This document shows, piece by piece, positions 1 to 6,192 of a DNA stretch of 20,980 nucleotides. The translations under genes were made by a program, and so were the position numbers. Source of the DNA: an uncultured Lacticaseibacillus sp. (GTDB taxonomy: Bacteria > Bacillota > Bacilli > Lactobacillales > Lactobacillaceae); the NCBI GenBank assembly GCA_934293835.1, contig CAKQZO010000014.1, forward strand, positions 1 through 20,980, written 5' to 3'. Under the pieces are notes generated by a model. That model was given only the letters and a program-made list of their open reading frames with translations, made no database searches and was not told where the DNA came from. Within the stretch, counting starts at the first letter, position 1. Every line of letters starts with the position of its first letter.

Positions 1-1
1 T

Positions 2-424
2 GCAATCACGAGGGCTGATGCTGGCTATTTGAAGTTACATTTTGCGACAATGAATTCAATACTCTCGGATTCATTGACCTCTATCAATCAGGGTTTAGCA
101 TTCTTTGCCCTCATGCTGGTAACGGTCTTCTGCTTAAATCTGATTGCCTCCATTTTCTTGCTAATGTGCATTATTCAGAATAAGGCGCGCACGCTTGCAA
201 TCAAGAAAATGTTAGGAATAAGGTTAGTTGATCGATACAAGTGGGAAGGATTAGTCGCGTTGGCTTTATACACCATTCAGCTTTTGGTGGTATTGATATT
301 TGGAAGCTCAAAATTGATACTGATTTTTGCGCTGATCATGATTGCTTTGGACGCGTTAATCTCCGGTGGATTCATTGCGATTGTCGAACGGCGCAGCCTT
401 CCAAAGATGCTGAAAGGGGAATGA
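2..424 (+). CDS. Bacteriocin-associated integral membrane protein, C-terminal part (5' end outside window)
   Basis: The reading frame is open from base 2, so the gene begins upstream of the window and only about 140 C-terminal residues are visible. They contain three hydrophobic membrane segments: one around FFALMLVTVFCLNLIASIF, one around ALALYTIQLLVVLIFG, and one around LILIFALIMIALDALISGG. A cytoplasmic loop after the first carries the charged stretch KARTLAIKKMLGIRLVDRYK. That loop and topology resemble the C-terminus of FtsX-like permeases, in particular the DUF1430 bacteriocin-associated membrane proteins that travel with a small ABC ATPase. The ATPase gene follows immediately, with 2 bases between stop and start, so the two are almost certainly cotranscribed and form one transporter. 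The family is linked to export of, or immunity to, lactococcin 972-type peptides. No bacteriocin gene is visible here. An internal TTG at 29 could be mistaken for a start but is in the middle of the chain. Confidence 0.75.
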   Translation, partial: AITRADAGYLKLHFATMNSILSDSLTSINQGLAFFALMLVTVFCLNLIASIFLLMCIIQNKARTLAIKKMLGIRLVDRYKWEGLVALALYTIQLLVVLIFGSSKLILIFALIMIALDALISGGFIAIVERRSLPKMLKGE

Positions 425-426
425 AA

Positions 427-1071
427 ATGATTAAACTAGAGCACATCACCAAGAAGTACAAAAACAAAATTGTGTTAGACAACTTCTCCTTGTCAGTTGA
501 AAAAGGAGAAATGATTGCAATTACGGGACCCAGTGGGTCAGGCAAGAGCACTATCTTAAACATCTTGGGGTTAATTGAATCGTTTGATGCTGGCACCTAT
601 AGGCTGTTCGATCAAACCAATGTCAAACCGAATGGCAGAACTGCCATGTCAATCATCAGAGAAGATATCAGCTACCTGTTTCAAAATTTTGCACTTATTG
701 AAGATGAAACAGTAGAATATAACCTGATGCTTGGAATCAAATATCTGCATGCCACCAAGGCAGATAAAGTCGCGATTATCAACGACGCACTTCAAAAAGT
801 CGGCTTACAAGGCTATGGTAACAGCCCTATCTTCGAATTGTCTGGTGGCCAACAGCAACGTATCGCTGTGGCGCGCGCACTAATCAAGCCAAGCAAGCTG
901 ATTCTTGCCGATGAACCTACAGGATCATTGGACCAAAAAAATCGTGATGAAATCATGCAATTACTGAAAGCGATGAACGAGCAAGGTAAGACAGTGATTG
1001 TTGTCACACACGATGATGAAGTGGCCAACCAGTGTCAGCGAACTATTCAGCTTTCAGCAGTTAGCGGTTAG
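427..1071 (+). CDS. ABC transporter ATP-binding protein, putative bacteriocin export/immunity
   Basis: This is a compact 214-residue ATPase subunit with all ABC motifs: Walker A GPSGSGKST (residues 34-42), a Q-loop in YLFQNFALIED, signature LSGGQQQR, Walker B LILADEPTGSLD and an H-loop VVTHDD. Size and sequence fit the MacB/LolD-like group, notably the lactococcin 972-type bacteriocin export ATPases. It should power the preceding membrane protein, which acts as the permease. I chose ATG 427 over the in-frame ATG 421 because GGGG at 416-419 lies seven bases before 427 but abuts 421; ATG 421 would overlap the upstream stop codon. A longer in-frame extension back to 241 overlaps the permease gene and does not look like protein of this family. 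No clear intrinsic terminator follows. Family assignment is firm; the exported substrate is inferred. Confidence 0.9.
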   Translation: MIKLEHITKKYKNKIVLDNFSLSVEKGEMIAITGPSGSGKSTILNILGLIESFDAGTYRLFDQTNVKPNGRTAMSIIREDISYLFQNFALIEDETVEYNLMLGIKYLHATKADKVAIINDALQKVGLQGYGNSPIFELSGGQQQRIAVARALIKPSKLILADEPTGSLDQKNRDEIMQLLKAMNEQGKTVIVVTHDDEVANQCQRTIQLSAVSG

Positions 1072-1189
1072 CAACTTCATGCTCAATATTGTCCGGTAAA
1101 GCGCTTGTATTCCTTCGATCAATTACTTGGTTAGCGTTGAATTTGGGAAAACAGTTGCTAGTTTGGTATTCAAGCTTTGAAGAAATTCC

Positions 1190-1220
1190 GTCGATAAGTG
1201 TTGGTGCAACAGTTATCGAC
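1190..1220. repeat. 31-bp inverted repeat between convergent genes
   Basis: GTCGATAA at 1190-1197 is matched by TTATCGAC at 1213-1220, and inside them TGTTG (1199-1203) pairs with CAACA (1207-1211) around a three-base loop. The stem has 13 base pairs with one G/G mismatch. No T-run follows on either strand, so it is not a classic intrinsic terminator. It sits in the 181-bp gap between the ATPase gene and the converging minus-strand operon, near where base composition changes. Confidence 0.6.
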
Positions 1221-1252
1221 CAATCGTGAAAGGAATCCTCCTCGCCCCCAAG

Positions 1253-1786
1253 CTAGTGCTTTTTACGGCGCAAGGCCTGGCGCACGCGGGGCTCGCGGCG
1301 GATCAACAGCCAGGTGTAGCCCAGGCTGGCGATTCCCGATTGCAGGTAGATGTTCCAGCTGGCCGCCGTCGTGAAGTTGCGGAAGCTGAAGAGGTCTTTC
1401 ATGATCTCCAGGCCGATCTCATGTACCAGGTTCACGTGTTCGCCGAGCAACAGCGCCATCCCGATTCCGTAGGCAAAAATCACCACCCAGCCGATCAGAT
1501 ACCACCCGCCGCGGCGCAACAACACTTCCGGGCGGCCATGTTGATCGTGGTCAGCTGTCACTTGTAGTTGCGCCCCGATGGCCTGTAAGCCGGCGGCCAC
1601 GAGCCCGACCACCACCGTCAGGGCCACCAAGCCGATTGCTGGCCATTCTCGGATCAGCGTCTGCACGCCCATCACCAGACTGTAAATCGGGATCAGAACC
1701 GCTTCCCAGTGCGAGATTTTTTCCATTCGGAAGGCGTTGCGGGTGAAAACCAGCACGCCGATGACTAATAAAATGATACCAACCAT
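1253..1786 (-). CDS. Small multi-pass membrane protein of unknown function, second gene of the merR operon
   Basis: I do not recognise the family. The 177-residue product is strongly hydrophobic with about five likely membrane segments: near residues 2-16, 28-44, 49-70, 94-114 and 140-163. It ends in a basic tail (RREPRVRQALRRKKH) that should be cytoplasmic. There is no signal peptide cleavage site and no enzyme motif I can name. The start ATG at 1786 has GAGG about seven bases upstream and lies 15 bases after the stop of the MerR-family gene, so the two are probably cotranscribed from the palindromic promoter region near 2263-2293. Linkage to a MerR regulator and a dehydrogenase suggests a membrane function in a stress or detoxification response, but that is inference from context only. 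It is less AT-rich than the ABC genes it faces. Confidence 0.8.
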   Translation of the reverse strand: MVGIILLVIGVLVFTRNAFRMEKISHWEAVLIPIYSLVMGVQTLIREWPAIGLVALTVVVGLVAAGLQAIGAQLQVTADHDQHGRPEVLLRRGGWYLIGWVVIFAYGIGMALLLGEHVNLVHEIGLEIMKDLFSFRNFTTAASWNIYLQSGIASLGYTWLLIRREPRVRQALRRKKH

Positions 1787-1801
1787 GTTGCTGCCTCGTT
1801 C

Positions 1802-2254
1802 CTATTCGTCGGGATGCGCCTTGAGATAGGCCGCGCGCCACTTGGGATCGACCTGTGTCGTTCCGGGCTTGAAGAAGATCTGTTCCGTACCGGCTTCGTT
1901 GGCGTGCGCGTAGTACCATTTTTTCCAGCGCAAGAAGGCGAGGTTCGCCTGCAGCACCTTGATGCGTGCCTCGAGCGCCTGTTCCTGCTCGATCATGAAG
2001 CGTTGCCGCTCGGGGAGGGTGTCGTCGCCGGCGACGCACCACGCCATGAACTGGCGGATGTCGCGCAGGGGGATCGCCGATTTTTTTAGGCAATCAATGA
2101 CTTCGAGGTAGCCGAGATCGTCGGCTGTGAAGACGCGCTGGCCTTGCTGATTGCGCTTGACGAATGGCAATAAGCCGGCTTCGTCGTAGTAGCGGAGGGT
2201 GGCGACGGTCACGCCGTAGCGCTTGGCCATGTCACCGATCGAATATTTCTGCAT
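1802..2254 (-). CDS. MerR-family transcriptional regulator, possibly thiol-based
   Basis: This 150-residue regulator has an N-terminal winged helix-turn-helix of MerR type: YSIGDMAKRYGV with the hallmark LRYYDEAGLL at about residues 20-29. A long helix around residues 84-120 should form the dimer coiled coil, and a short effector tail follows. Two cysteines are visible, C55 in DCLKKSAIPLRDI and C73 in MAWCVAG. C55 lies where the NmlR/AdhR subgroup of aldehyde-responsive MerR proteins has its reactive cysteine, as far as I recall; that suggests but does not prove electrophile sensing. The start at 2254 is preceded by AAGGAGT four bases upstream. An upstream in-frame TTG at 2272 would include this ribosome binding site in the coding region and was rejected. 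The gene is divergent from the dehydrogenase at 2333 and is followed after 15 bases by a membrane protein gene. A perfect palindrome in the divergent region is the probable operator. Confidence 0.9.
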   Translation of the reverse strand: MQKYSIGDMAKRYGVTVATLRYYDEAGLLPFVKRNQQGQRVFTADDLGYLEVIDCLKKSAIPLRDIRQFMAWCVAGDDTLPERQRFMIEQEQALEARIKVLQANLAFLRWKKWYYAHANEAGTEQIFFKPGTTQVDPKWRAAYLKAHPDE

Positions 2255-2262
2255 GTTACTCC

Positions 2263-2293
2263 TTGCCCTCAAGTATACTTGAGCATCTATCGT
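2263..2293 (+). promoter_or_regulatory. MerR-type promoter with 16-bp palindromic operator
   Basis: CTCAAGTATACTTGAG at 2268-2283 is a perfect palindrome. It lies between a -35-like TTGCCC (2263-2268) and a -10-like TATCGT (2288-2293) separated by 19 bases. A dyad inside an over-long 19-20-bp spacer is the known architecture of MerR-activated promoters, where the regulator twists the DNA to align the two boxes. The promoter points at the dehydrogenase gene at 2333. The same dyad is 14 bp from the MerR start codon, so it probably also controls the regulator. The palindrome is seen directly; the promoter boxes are weak matches and are inferred. Confidence 0.7.
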
Positions 2294-2332
2294 AGTGGTT
2301 AACTGCTACTGGGAAAAGTAAAGGAGATACGA

Positions 2333-3064
2333 ATGAATAAAGGTTTAGTTGTGATTACAGGCGCCTCTTCCGGCTTCGGGGCCGAGATGGCGAAGATGTT
2401 CAATGCCCAAGGCTTCCCGCTGTTGCTGGTGGCGCGCCGGACGGAGAAGATTCTAGCATTGCCGCTGGCTTTTGACAATGTTCAGGTTGCCGCGGTGGAT
2501 GTGACCGATCAACAACAGCTGAAAGCAGCGATCCACGCCGCAGAAGTAGTCTTTGGGCCAGTGGATCTGCTGGTCAACAACGCGGGCGTCATGCTGCTAG
2601 GCAACGTGACGACGCAAGACCCTGCAGAGTGGCAACAGATGCTCGATGTCAACGTGATGGGCGTGCTGAACGGCACCCAAGTGGTCTTGCCAGGCATGAT
2701 CACACGCGAACACGGGACGATCATCAACATCTCATCGTTGGCCGGGAAGAAAACGTTCGTCAACCACGCGGCTTATGTGGCGTCCAAGTTCGGCGTTCAC
2801 GGCCTGAGCGAGACGATTCGCGAAGAAGTCTCCGGCCACAACGTCCGCATCGCGATGGTGGCGCCTGGCGCGGCCGAGACCGAGCTCTTGGGCCACACGA
2901 CGGATCAACAGGCGATTACCGACTACAACGGCTGGAAGCAGACGATGGGTGGCATTACGCTGGATCCCAAACACGTCGCCGAAGCGGTGAACTTCATCTA
3001 TTCGATGCCGCAGGAAGTGAACGTGCGCGAGATCGATATCGCCGCCACGCGCCAAGATAGCTGA
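2333..3064 (+). CDS. Short-chain dehydrogenase/reductase (classical SDR)
   Basis: The 243-residue protein is a single Rossmann-fold domain of the usual classical SDR length. It has the cofactor motif TGASSGFG (9-16), RR at 35-36 after the second strand (typical of NADP(H) preference), NNAG at 82-85, N107, S135 in INISSLAG, and the catalytic Y148 and K152 in YVASK. The full Asn-Ser-Tyr-Lys set is present, so it should be an active cytoplasmic oxidoreductase. The substrate cannot be read from the sequence; close relatives are usually annotated only as SDR oxidoreductases acting on small alcohols, aldehydes or ketones. AAGGAG at 2321-2326 is six bases ahead of the ATG. It is divergent from a MerR-family regulator with an intervening palindrome, so it is probably induced by whatever that regulator senses. 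No strong terminator follows. Confidence 0.93.
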   Translation: MNKGLVVITGASSGFGAEMAKMFNAQGFPLLLVARRTEKILALPLAFDNVQVAAVDVTDQQQLKAAIHAAEVVFGPVDLLVNNAGVMLLGNVTTQDPAEWQQMLDVNVMGVLNGTQVVLPGMITREHGTIINISSLAGKKTFVNHAAYVASKFGVHGLSETIREEVSGHNVRIAMVAPGAAETELLGHTTDQQAITDYNGWKQTMGGITLDPKHVAEAVNFIYSMPQEVNVREIDIAATRQDS

Positions 3065-3371
3065 TGGCGGGATAAGTAGCTGACGTTACAGCGCGTGGAT
3101 CGGCGTCATATCACTAGAGCATTCAGGGACCAAAACGGGCTGCGATGATGACATCGTAGCCTATTTTGGTATTCACGAAAATGACCGTCAAGCAGACACC
3201 AAGACGAGCTGGCTGATCGCTTCGGGCGTCAGCGCGTCGGCGAGCGCCAAGAGCGCAGTGGTGATGGCGGTGATCAGATGCCGCGGCGCATGATCCGCGG
3301 GTGATGCAGGTTGCAGGCACCATAGTGGATGTGGTATTTTAGCAGAAGCATATCTTAGAAAGCAGGTGGCG
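3065..3371. other. Gene-poor stretch, possibly decayed coding DNA
   Basis: No convincing gene lies here. The DNA is GC-rich with codon-like texture, and two short minus-strand frames (within 3123-3323 and 3188-3388) overlap in different registers, as a frameshifted remnant might. Neither has a ribosome binding site or a recognisable domain. I see no terminator, RNA gene or mobile element end. Confidence 0.4.
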
Positions 3372-3547
3372 ATGCCAGCGATGCACAATTTTGGACAACC
3401 AAGACAACTCTGTAACTAGAGCTTCTTTGTTGACCCGATCTTGTTGTCGCTAGGCGTCGCCAGATCAGGCGGCGGACACCCGATTAGACGGGGTGTCCGT
3501 TTTTGCGTTGTCCCGTGGTGGGTCTGTTGAAGAGATAAGGACAAGTT
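3372..3547 (+). promoter_or_regulatory. Candidate attenuator leader of the MFS efflux gene
   Basis: The 176 bases ahead of the MFS start hold, in order, a possible 15-codon leader peptide (ATG 3372 to stop 3417-3419; weak AGGTGG at 3364-3369), a hairpin GTCGCC/GGCGGC (3456-3461 with 3468-3473), and directly abutting it a strong terminator (3474-3504). CCGATCT at 3435-3441 can pair with AGATC plus GG at 3462-3469 instead, which excludes the first hairpin, so alternative folds exist. The related mef/msr(D) macrolide efflux operon is known to be controlled by transcriptional attenuation. Function here is inferred, and the leader peptide is the weakest part. Confidence 0.35.
3474..3504 (+). terminator. 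Intrinsic terminator upstream of the MFS gene
   Basis: GGACACCC (3474-3481) and GGGTGTCC (3491-3498) form a perfect 8-bp stem with a nine-base loop, followed by GTTTTTG. It lies 410 bases after the dehydrogenase stop and 44 bases before the MFS start codon, so it is closer to the gene it would silence than to any gene it could end. Confidence 0.75.
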
Positions 3548-4747
3548 ATGAATTGGAAAAAAAGTTTCACGCTGATCGCAGGCGGGCAGGCAGTTTCTCT
3601 GCTGGGGAGCCACGGCGTTCAGTTTGCGTTGATCTGGTATCTGGCTGAGCGTACGAATTCGGCATTGATGCTGGGGCTGGCTGGGATCGTGGCCTATGTG
3701 CCGCAGGTGATTTTTGGCCCGCTGGCCGGCATCGTGGCTGATCGCTATGACCAGCGGTTTGTATCGGTGGCCGCCGATGTGTCCATGGGCATCGTGGCGG
3801 CAAGCTATGCTTTGTTGTTGGCACACCGGGATTTGCCCGCTTGGTCGGTACTGCTCGTGCTGGCCGCACGTGGGATCGGCGATACCTTCCAGGAGCCGGC
3901 GATTCAGTCGCTGTTGCCGACTTTGGTGCCGAAGACCGCGCTGGGGCAGATCAACGGCTGGCTCCAGTTGCTGCGCGGCGGCGCATTCTTGTTCGGCCCG
4001 CCGATCGGGGCCATGTTGTACGCGACGCTGGCGCTGCCTTGGGTGTTGCTGAGTGATATCGTCGGCGCGGTGTTCGCTAGCACGGCGCTGTTGTGTGTGC
4101 GCCTGCCGGCAGGCGCTGGCGCCAACCCCGCGGCCCGCTTCGGTTGGCGGAGTTGGTGGGTCGGGGTGCAGGCCATCAAGGCTCACCGCGCTTTAGCGGT
4201 GATGATCGCAGCCGATGCGGTGACGATGAGCCTGTACGCACCGCTGGCCAGTTTGTATCCATTAATGACGAGCGGTTATTTCAAGCTGTCGGCGCTTTAT
4301 GGGAGTGCCGTCGAGTTTAGTTTTGCGATCGGCATGCTGGTGTCCGCCTTGCTGTTTGCCACGGTCGTGACCATGCACGCGCACTTGCGATGGTCACGGC
4401 GCGGCATCGCAATGATGGGCCTAGCCGCCTGTTTGTGCGGCCTGCTTCCACCGACCTTGGCCGGTTGGGGTGGCTTCGCGGTGGCGTGTGCGCTGCTGGC
4501 CGCGGCTGGCAACTTGCACAGCATCCCCTTGACGACCGCCATCCAGCAGACCATCCCGGCTGATCAGCTAGGGCGGGCGTTGTCGGTCCAGACGATGGGC
4601 AATGGCTTGATGATGCCGGTGGGCCTCGCCTTCGCCAGTCCCGTCGCCGACAAGATCGGCGTGCCCAACTGGTTCGTTGTGGCTGGTTTGGGGATGGTGG
4701 GCTGCTTCATCTTGGCCAGTGTGTGGCTGAGGCGGCTTGGACACTAG
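3548..4747 (+). CDS. MFS efflux transporter, Mef-like (drug:proton antiporter type)
   Basis: The 399-residue protein is hydrophobic throughout with about 12 membrane segments. The N-terminal half follows the Mef(A)-type macrolide efflux proteins: AGGQAVSLLG in helix 1, the motif-A loop GPLAGIVADRYDQR at 57-70, then LVLAARGIGDTFQEPAIQSL and LVPKTALGQINGWLQLL. It should export small hydrophobic compounds using the proton gradient; macrolides are a reasonable guess by kinship, but substrates of such chromosomal relatives are usually unknown. AAGGA at 3537-3541 is six bases before the ATG. It is a single-gene unit: an intrinsic terminator precedes it and no partner ABC-F gene (msr(D)-like) follows. 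GC content and codon use match the neighbouring dehydrogenase, so it looks resident rather than newly acquired. No clear terminator is seen downstream. Confidence 0.88.
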   Translation: MNWKKSFTLIAGGQAVSLLGSHGVQFALIWYLAERTNSALMLGLAGIVAYVPQVIFGPLAGIVADRYDQRFVSVAADVSMGIVAASYALLLAHRDLPAWSVLLVLAARGIGDTFQEPAIQSLLPTLVPKTALGQINGWLQLLRGGAFLFGPPIGAMLYATLALPWVLLSDIVGAVFASTALLCVRLPAGAGANPAARFGWRSWWVGVQAIKAHRALAVMIAADAVTMSLYAPLASLYPLMTSGYFKLSALYGSAVEFSFAIGMLVSALLFATVVTMHAHLRWSRRGIAMMGLAACLCGLLPPTLAGWGGFAVACALLAAAGNLHSIPLTTAIQQTIPADQLGRALSVQTMGNGLMMPVGLAFASPVADKIGVPNWFVVAGLGMVGCFILASVWLRRLGH

Positions 4748-4897
4748 GGGGATAAGTGCGCCTACTTTCGTAAAATATAACAACCGAATTTGGATTCGAC
4801 GTATCAAGACCTGACCGATTCCTTGTGCCACCTGCGATTGCGGGCGAGAACGCTTTTTAAGAATAACGTTTACTTATTTTTGTTCAGTGGTTAAGTT

Positions 4898-4926
4898 TTG
4901 CTTTATGCCGTGTTTCTCGCTAAAGT
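4898..4926 (+). promoter_or_regulatory. Candidate promoter of the sortase-like gene
   Basis: TTGCTT (4898-4903) and TAAAGT (4921-4926) are separated by 17 bases in an AT-rich stretch. The predicted transcript would have a leader of about 85 bases containing two palindromes. Confidence 0.45.
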
Positions 4927-4934
4927 AAAGACAC

Positions 4935-4974
4935 GGATGCGCATCCTGAAAGTAATGTTTTTCATCACGTGATG
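4935..4974. repeat. Two perfect 12-bp palindromes in the leader of the sortase-like gene
   Basis: GGATGCGCATCC (4935-4946) and CATCACGTGATG (4963-4974) are each perfectly self-complementary, with centres 28 bp apart. They lie just downstream of the candidate promoter and 44 bases or more before the start codon. They could be operators or RNA structures; they have no loop, so as hairpins they would be weak, which favours protein binding. Confidence 0.55.
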
Positions 4975-5017
4975 TTGGTTGTAACGAACGTGACTAATAG
5001 ATCTGGGGGGATTTATT

Positions 5018-5875
5018 ATGAAAAAATTACTGGTGACTTTGACGATTGCAACGGGAGTGTTGGTTGGTTTCACAATTGCTGGGCATAGCCTCGTGGTCAG
5101 TCAAGCGACTGCGAGTCGTGCCGCGTACGTGACCGAAGATCATTCAGCCGCGGCGGAAAAGTCTGCTGAAATGAGCAGCGTCAAAGTACATGGCAATCGG
5201 ACACCGCAGTCAGCCACGTCTAACTCAAAGAAGAAGGTGATCCGCTCAGCCTCGGTGGCACCTGTTAACACCACCAAGGCGACCACAACTAAGCCGGCTT
5301 CGCGTCCGGTTCAAAAGGTAGCAAAGAGCACGAGCGCGCCTTCTCGGCCGGCGCAACCTAACAAGCCGGCAGTTGTGCCGCAGCGCAGTTCTGCGGCCAA
5401 GGCCCAGTCGGCCTCCGTGCCGGCACCATCACGGCCGGCGCCGAAGGTATCGCCGACACGGCCAGCACCTGCGCCAGCGTACCAAGCACATGCGCTTTAC
5501 ATCAATGGCCGGGCGATTCCTTATATCCAAGGCAACATGAGTATGGCCGCGGCCCCAGCCGCGACAGCAGCGACCTGGGGTGGGCAGACGCGCTACAGTA
5601 ACACGAGTGGCCAGAACACCCACTTCATTGGGCATAATCCCGGTGTCTTCAGCGGCCTTTTGGGCTTGGGGATCGGGAGCCGCATCATTGTGACCGACGC
5701 AGCCGGCACGCCGCGTACGTATACGGTCAACCGCATCACGCAGGTCGATGATCATGCTCGAACGGCCAGCGGGGAGGATTTGTGGCAGTTGATCACCAGC
5801 ACCAGCGGTGGGCAGCGCATTACACTCCAGACCTGCTTGAGTGATACGCGCAACCTGATCGTTTTCGCTGCGTAA
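5018..5875 (+). CDS. Secreted or membrane-tethered protein with C-terminal sortase-like domain
   Basis: The 285-residue product starts with a signal peptide or uncleaved anchor (MKKLLVTLTIATGVLVGFTI, possible cleavage near ATAS at about 33). A low-complexity linker rich in Pro, Ala, Ser, Thr and Lys spans residues 40-155, long enough to cross the cell wall. The C-terminal 125 residues resemble a compact sortase: NTHFIGHNPGVF carries the candidate catalytic H206, ITLQTC gives C273, and R278 follows in DTRNLIVFAA. His-Cys-Arg is the sortase triad and TLxTC its signature. Unlike standard sortases, only five residues separate Cys from Arg and the domain is short. It could therefore be a transpeptidase, a hydrolase, or a non-anchoring relative. 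GGGGGG at 5005-5010 is seven bases ahead of the ATG. A perfect terminator follows, so it is transcribed alone, although a large LPxTG protein gene lies next. Confidence 0.8.
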   Translation: MKKLLVTLTIATGVLVGFTIAGHSLVVSQATASRAAYVTEDHSAAAEKSAEMSSVKVHGNRTPQSATSNSKKKVIRSASVAPVNTTKATTTKPASRPVQKVAKSTSAPSRPAQPNKPAVVPQRSSAAKAQSASVPAPSRPAPKVSPTRPAPAPAYQAHALYINGRAIPYIQGNMSMAAAPAATAATWGGQTRYSNTSGQNTHFIGHNPGVFSGLLGLGIGSRIIVTDAAGTPRTYTVNRITQVDDHARTASGEDLWQLITSTSGGQRITLQTCLSDTRNLIVFAA

Positions 5876-5894
5876 GCGACGATCAGCGAATTGT

Positions 5895-5930
5895 AGACCC
5901 AGACAAGCATTTTTGTCTGGGTCTTTTTTT
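5895..5930 (+). terminator. Strong intrinsic terminator after the sortase-like gene
   Basis: AGACCCAGACAA (5895-5906) and TTGTCTGGGTCT (5913-5924) form a perfect 12-bp stem with a six-base loop, running into a T-tract to 5930. It lies 19 bases after the stop codon. The rest of the gap up to 6117 is AT-rich and shows no gene. Confidence 0.93.
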
Positions 5931-6117
5931 GAACGCTATTTTTCAAATCCGGTAAACTTTTTTTGCAAATGTTGGCAAAAACATATGATTATAAAATGAT
6001 AAGATGCAGGCAACAACGATATGGAAATCAAGTGAGCAGTTACTAATAACCAGCTGTGATCAGCGATGAATAGGACAATTCCGGTATTGCTTGGCTGTGT
6101 ATAGTGCTGGCAAAGGA

Positions 6118-6147
6118 TTGTCACGGGAAATATTCGTATCGTTAAAT
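6118..6147 (+). promoter_or_regulatory. Candidate promoter of the giant surface protein gene
   Basis: TTGTCA (6118-6123) and TTAAAT (6142-6147) are 18 bases apart within AT-rich DNA. Transcription would begin near 6154, giving a leader of about 40 bases that ends in the strong ribosome binding site AAGGGGGAG (6179-6187), five bases before the start. Confidence 0.5.
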
Positions 6148-6192
6148 ACTTAATTTTTTTTGATTAAACATAGCAATTAAGGGGGAGTTAAC

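Noticed and set aside
241..426. N-terminal extension of the ABC ATPase frame
   Set aside because: It overlaps the permease gene in another register and does not resemble ABC proteins; ATG 427 has the ribosome binding site.
2255..2272. Upstream TTG start for the MerR-family gene
   Set aside because: The six extra codons contain the AAGGAGT ribosome binding site and part of the palindrome; ATG 2254 gives the standard MerR N-terminus.
3123..3388. Two short minus-strand frames in the gap after the dehydrogenase
   Set aside because: No ribosome binding sites, no recognisable domain and mutually overlapping registers; possibly a decayed gene, noted only as such.
3416..4186. Minus-strand open frame of 256 codons overlapping the MFS gene
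   Set aside because: Gln/His/Arg-rich nonsense typical of antisense to a GC-rich membrane protein gene; the MFS frame has motifs and a ribosome binding site.
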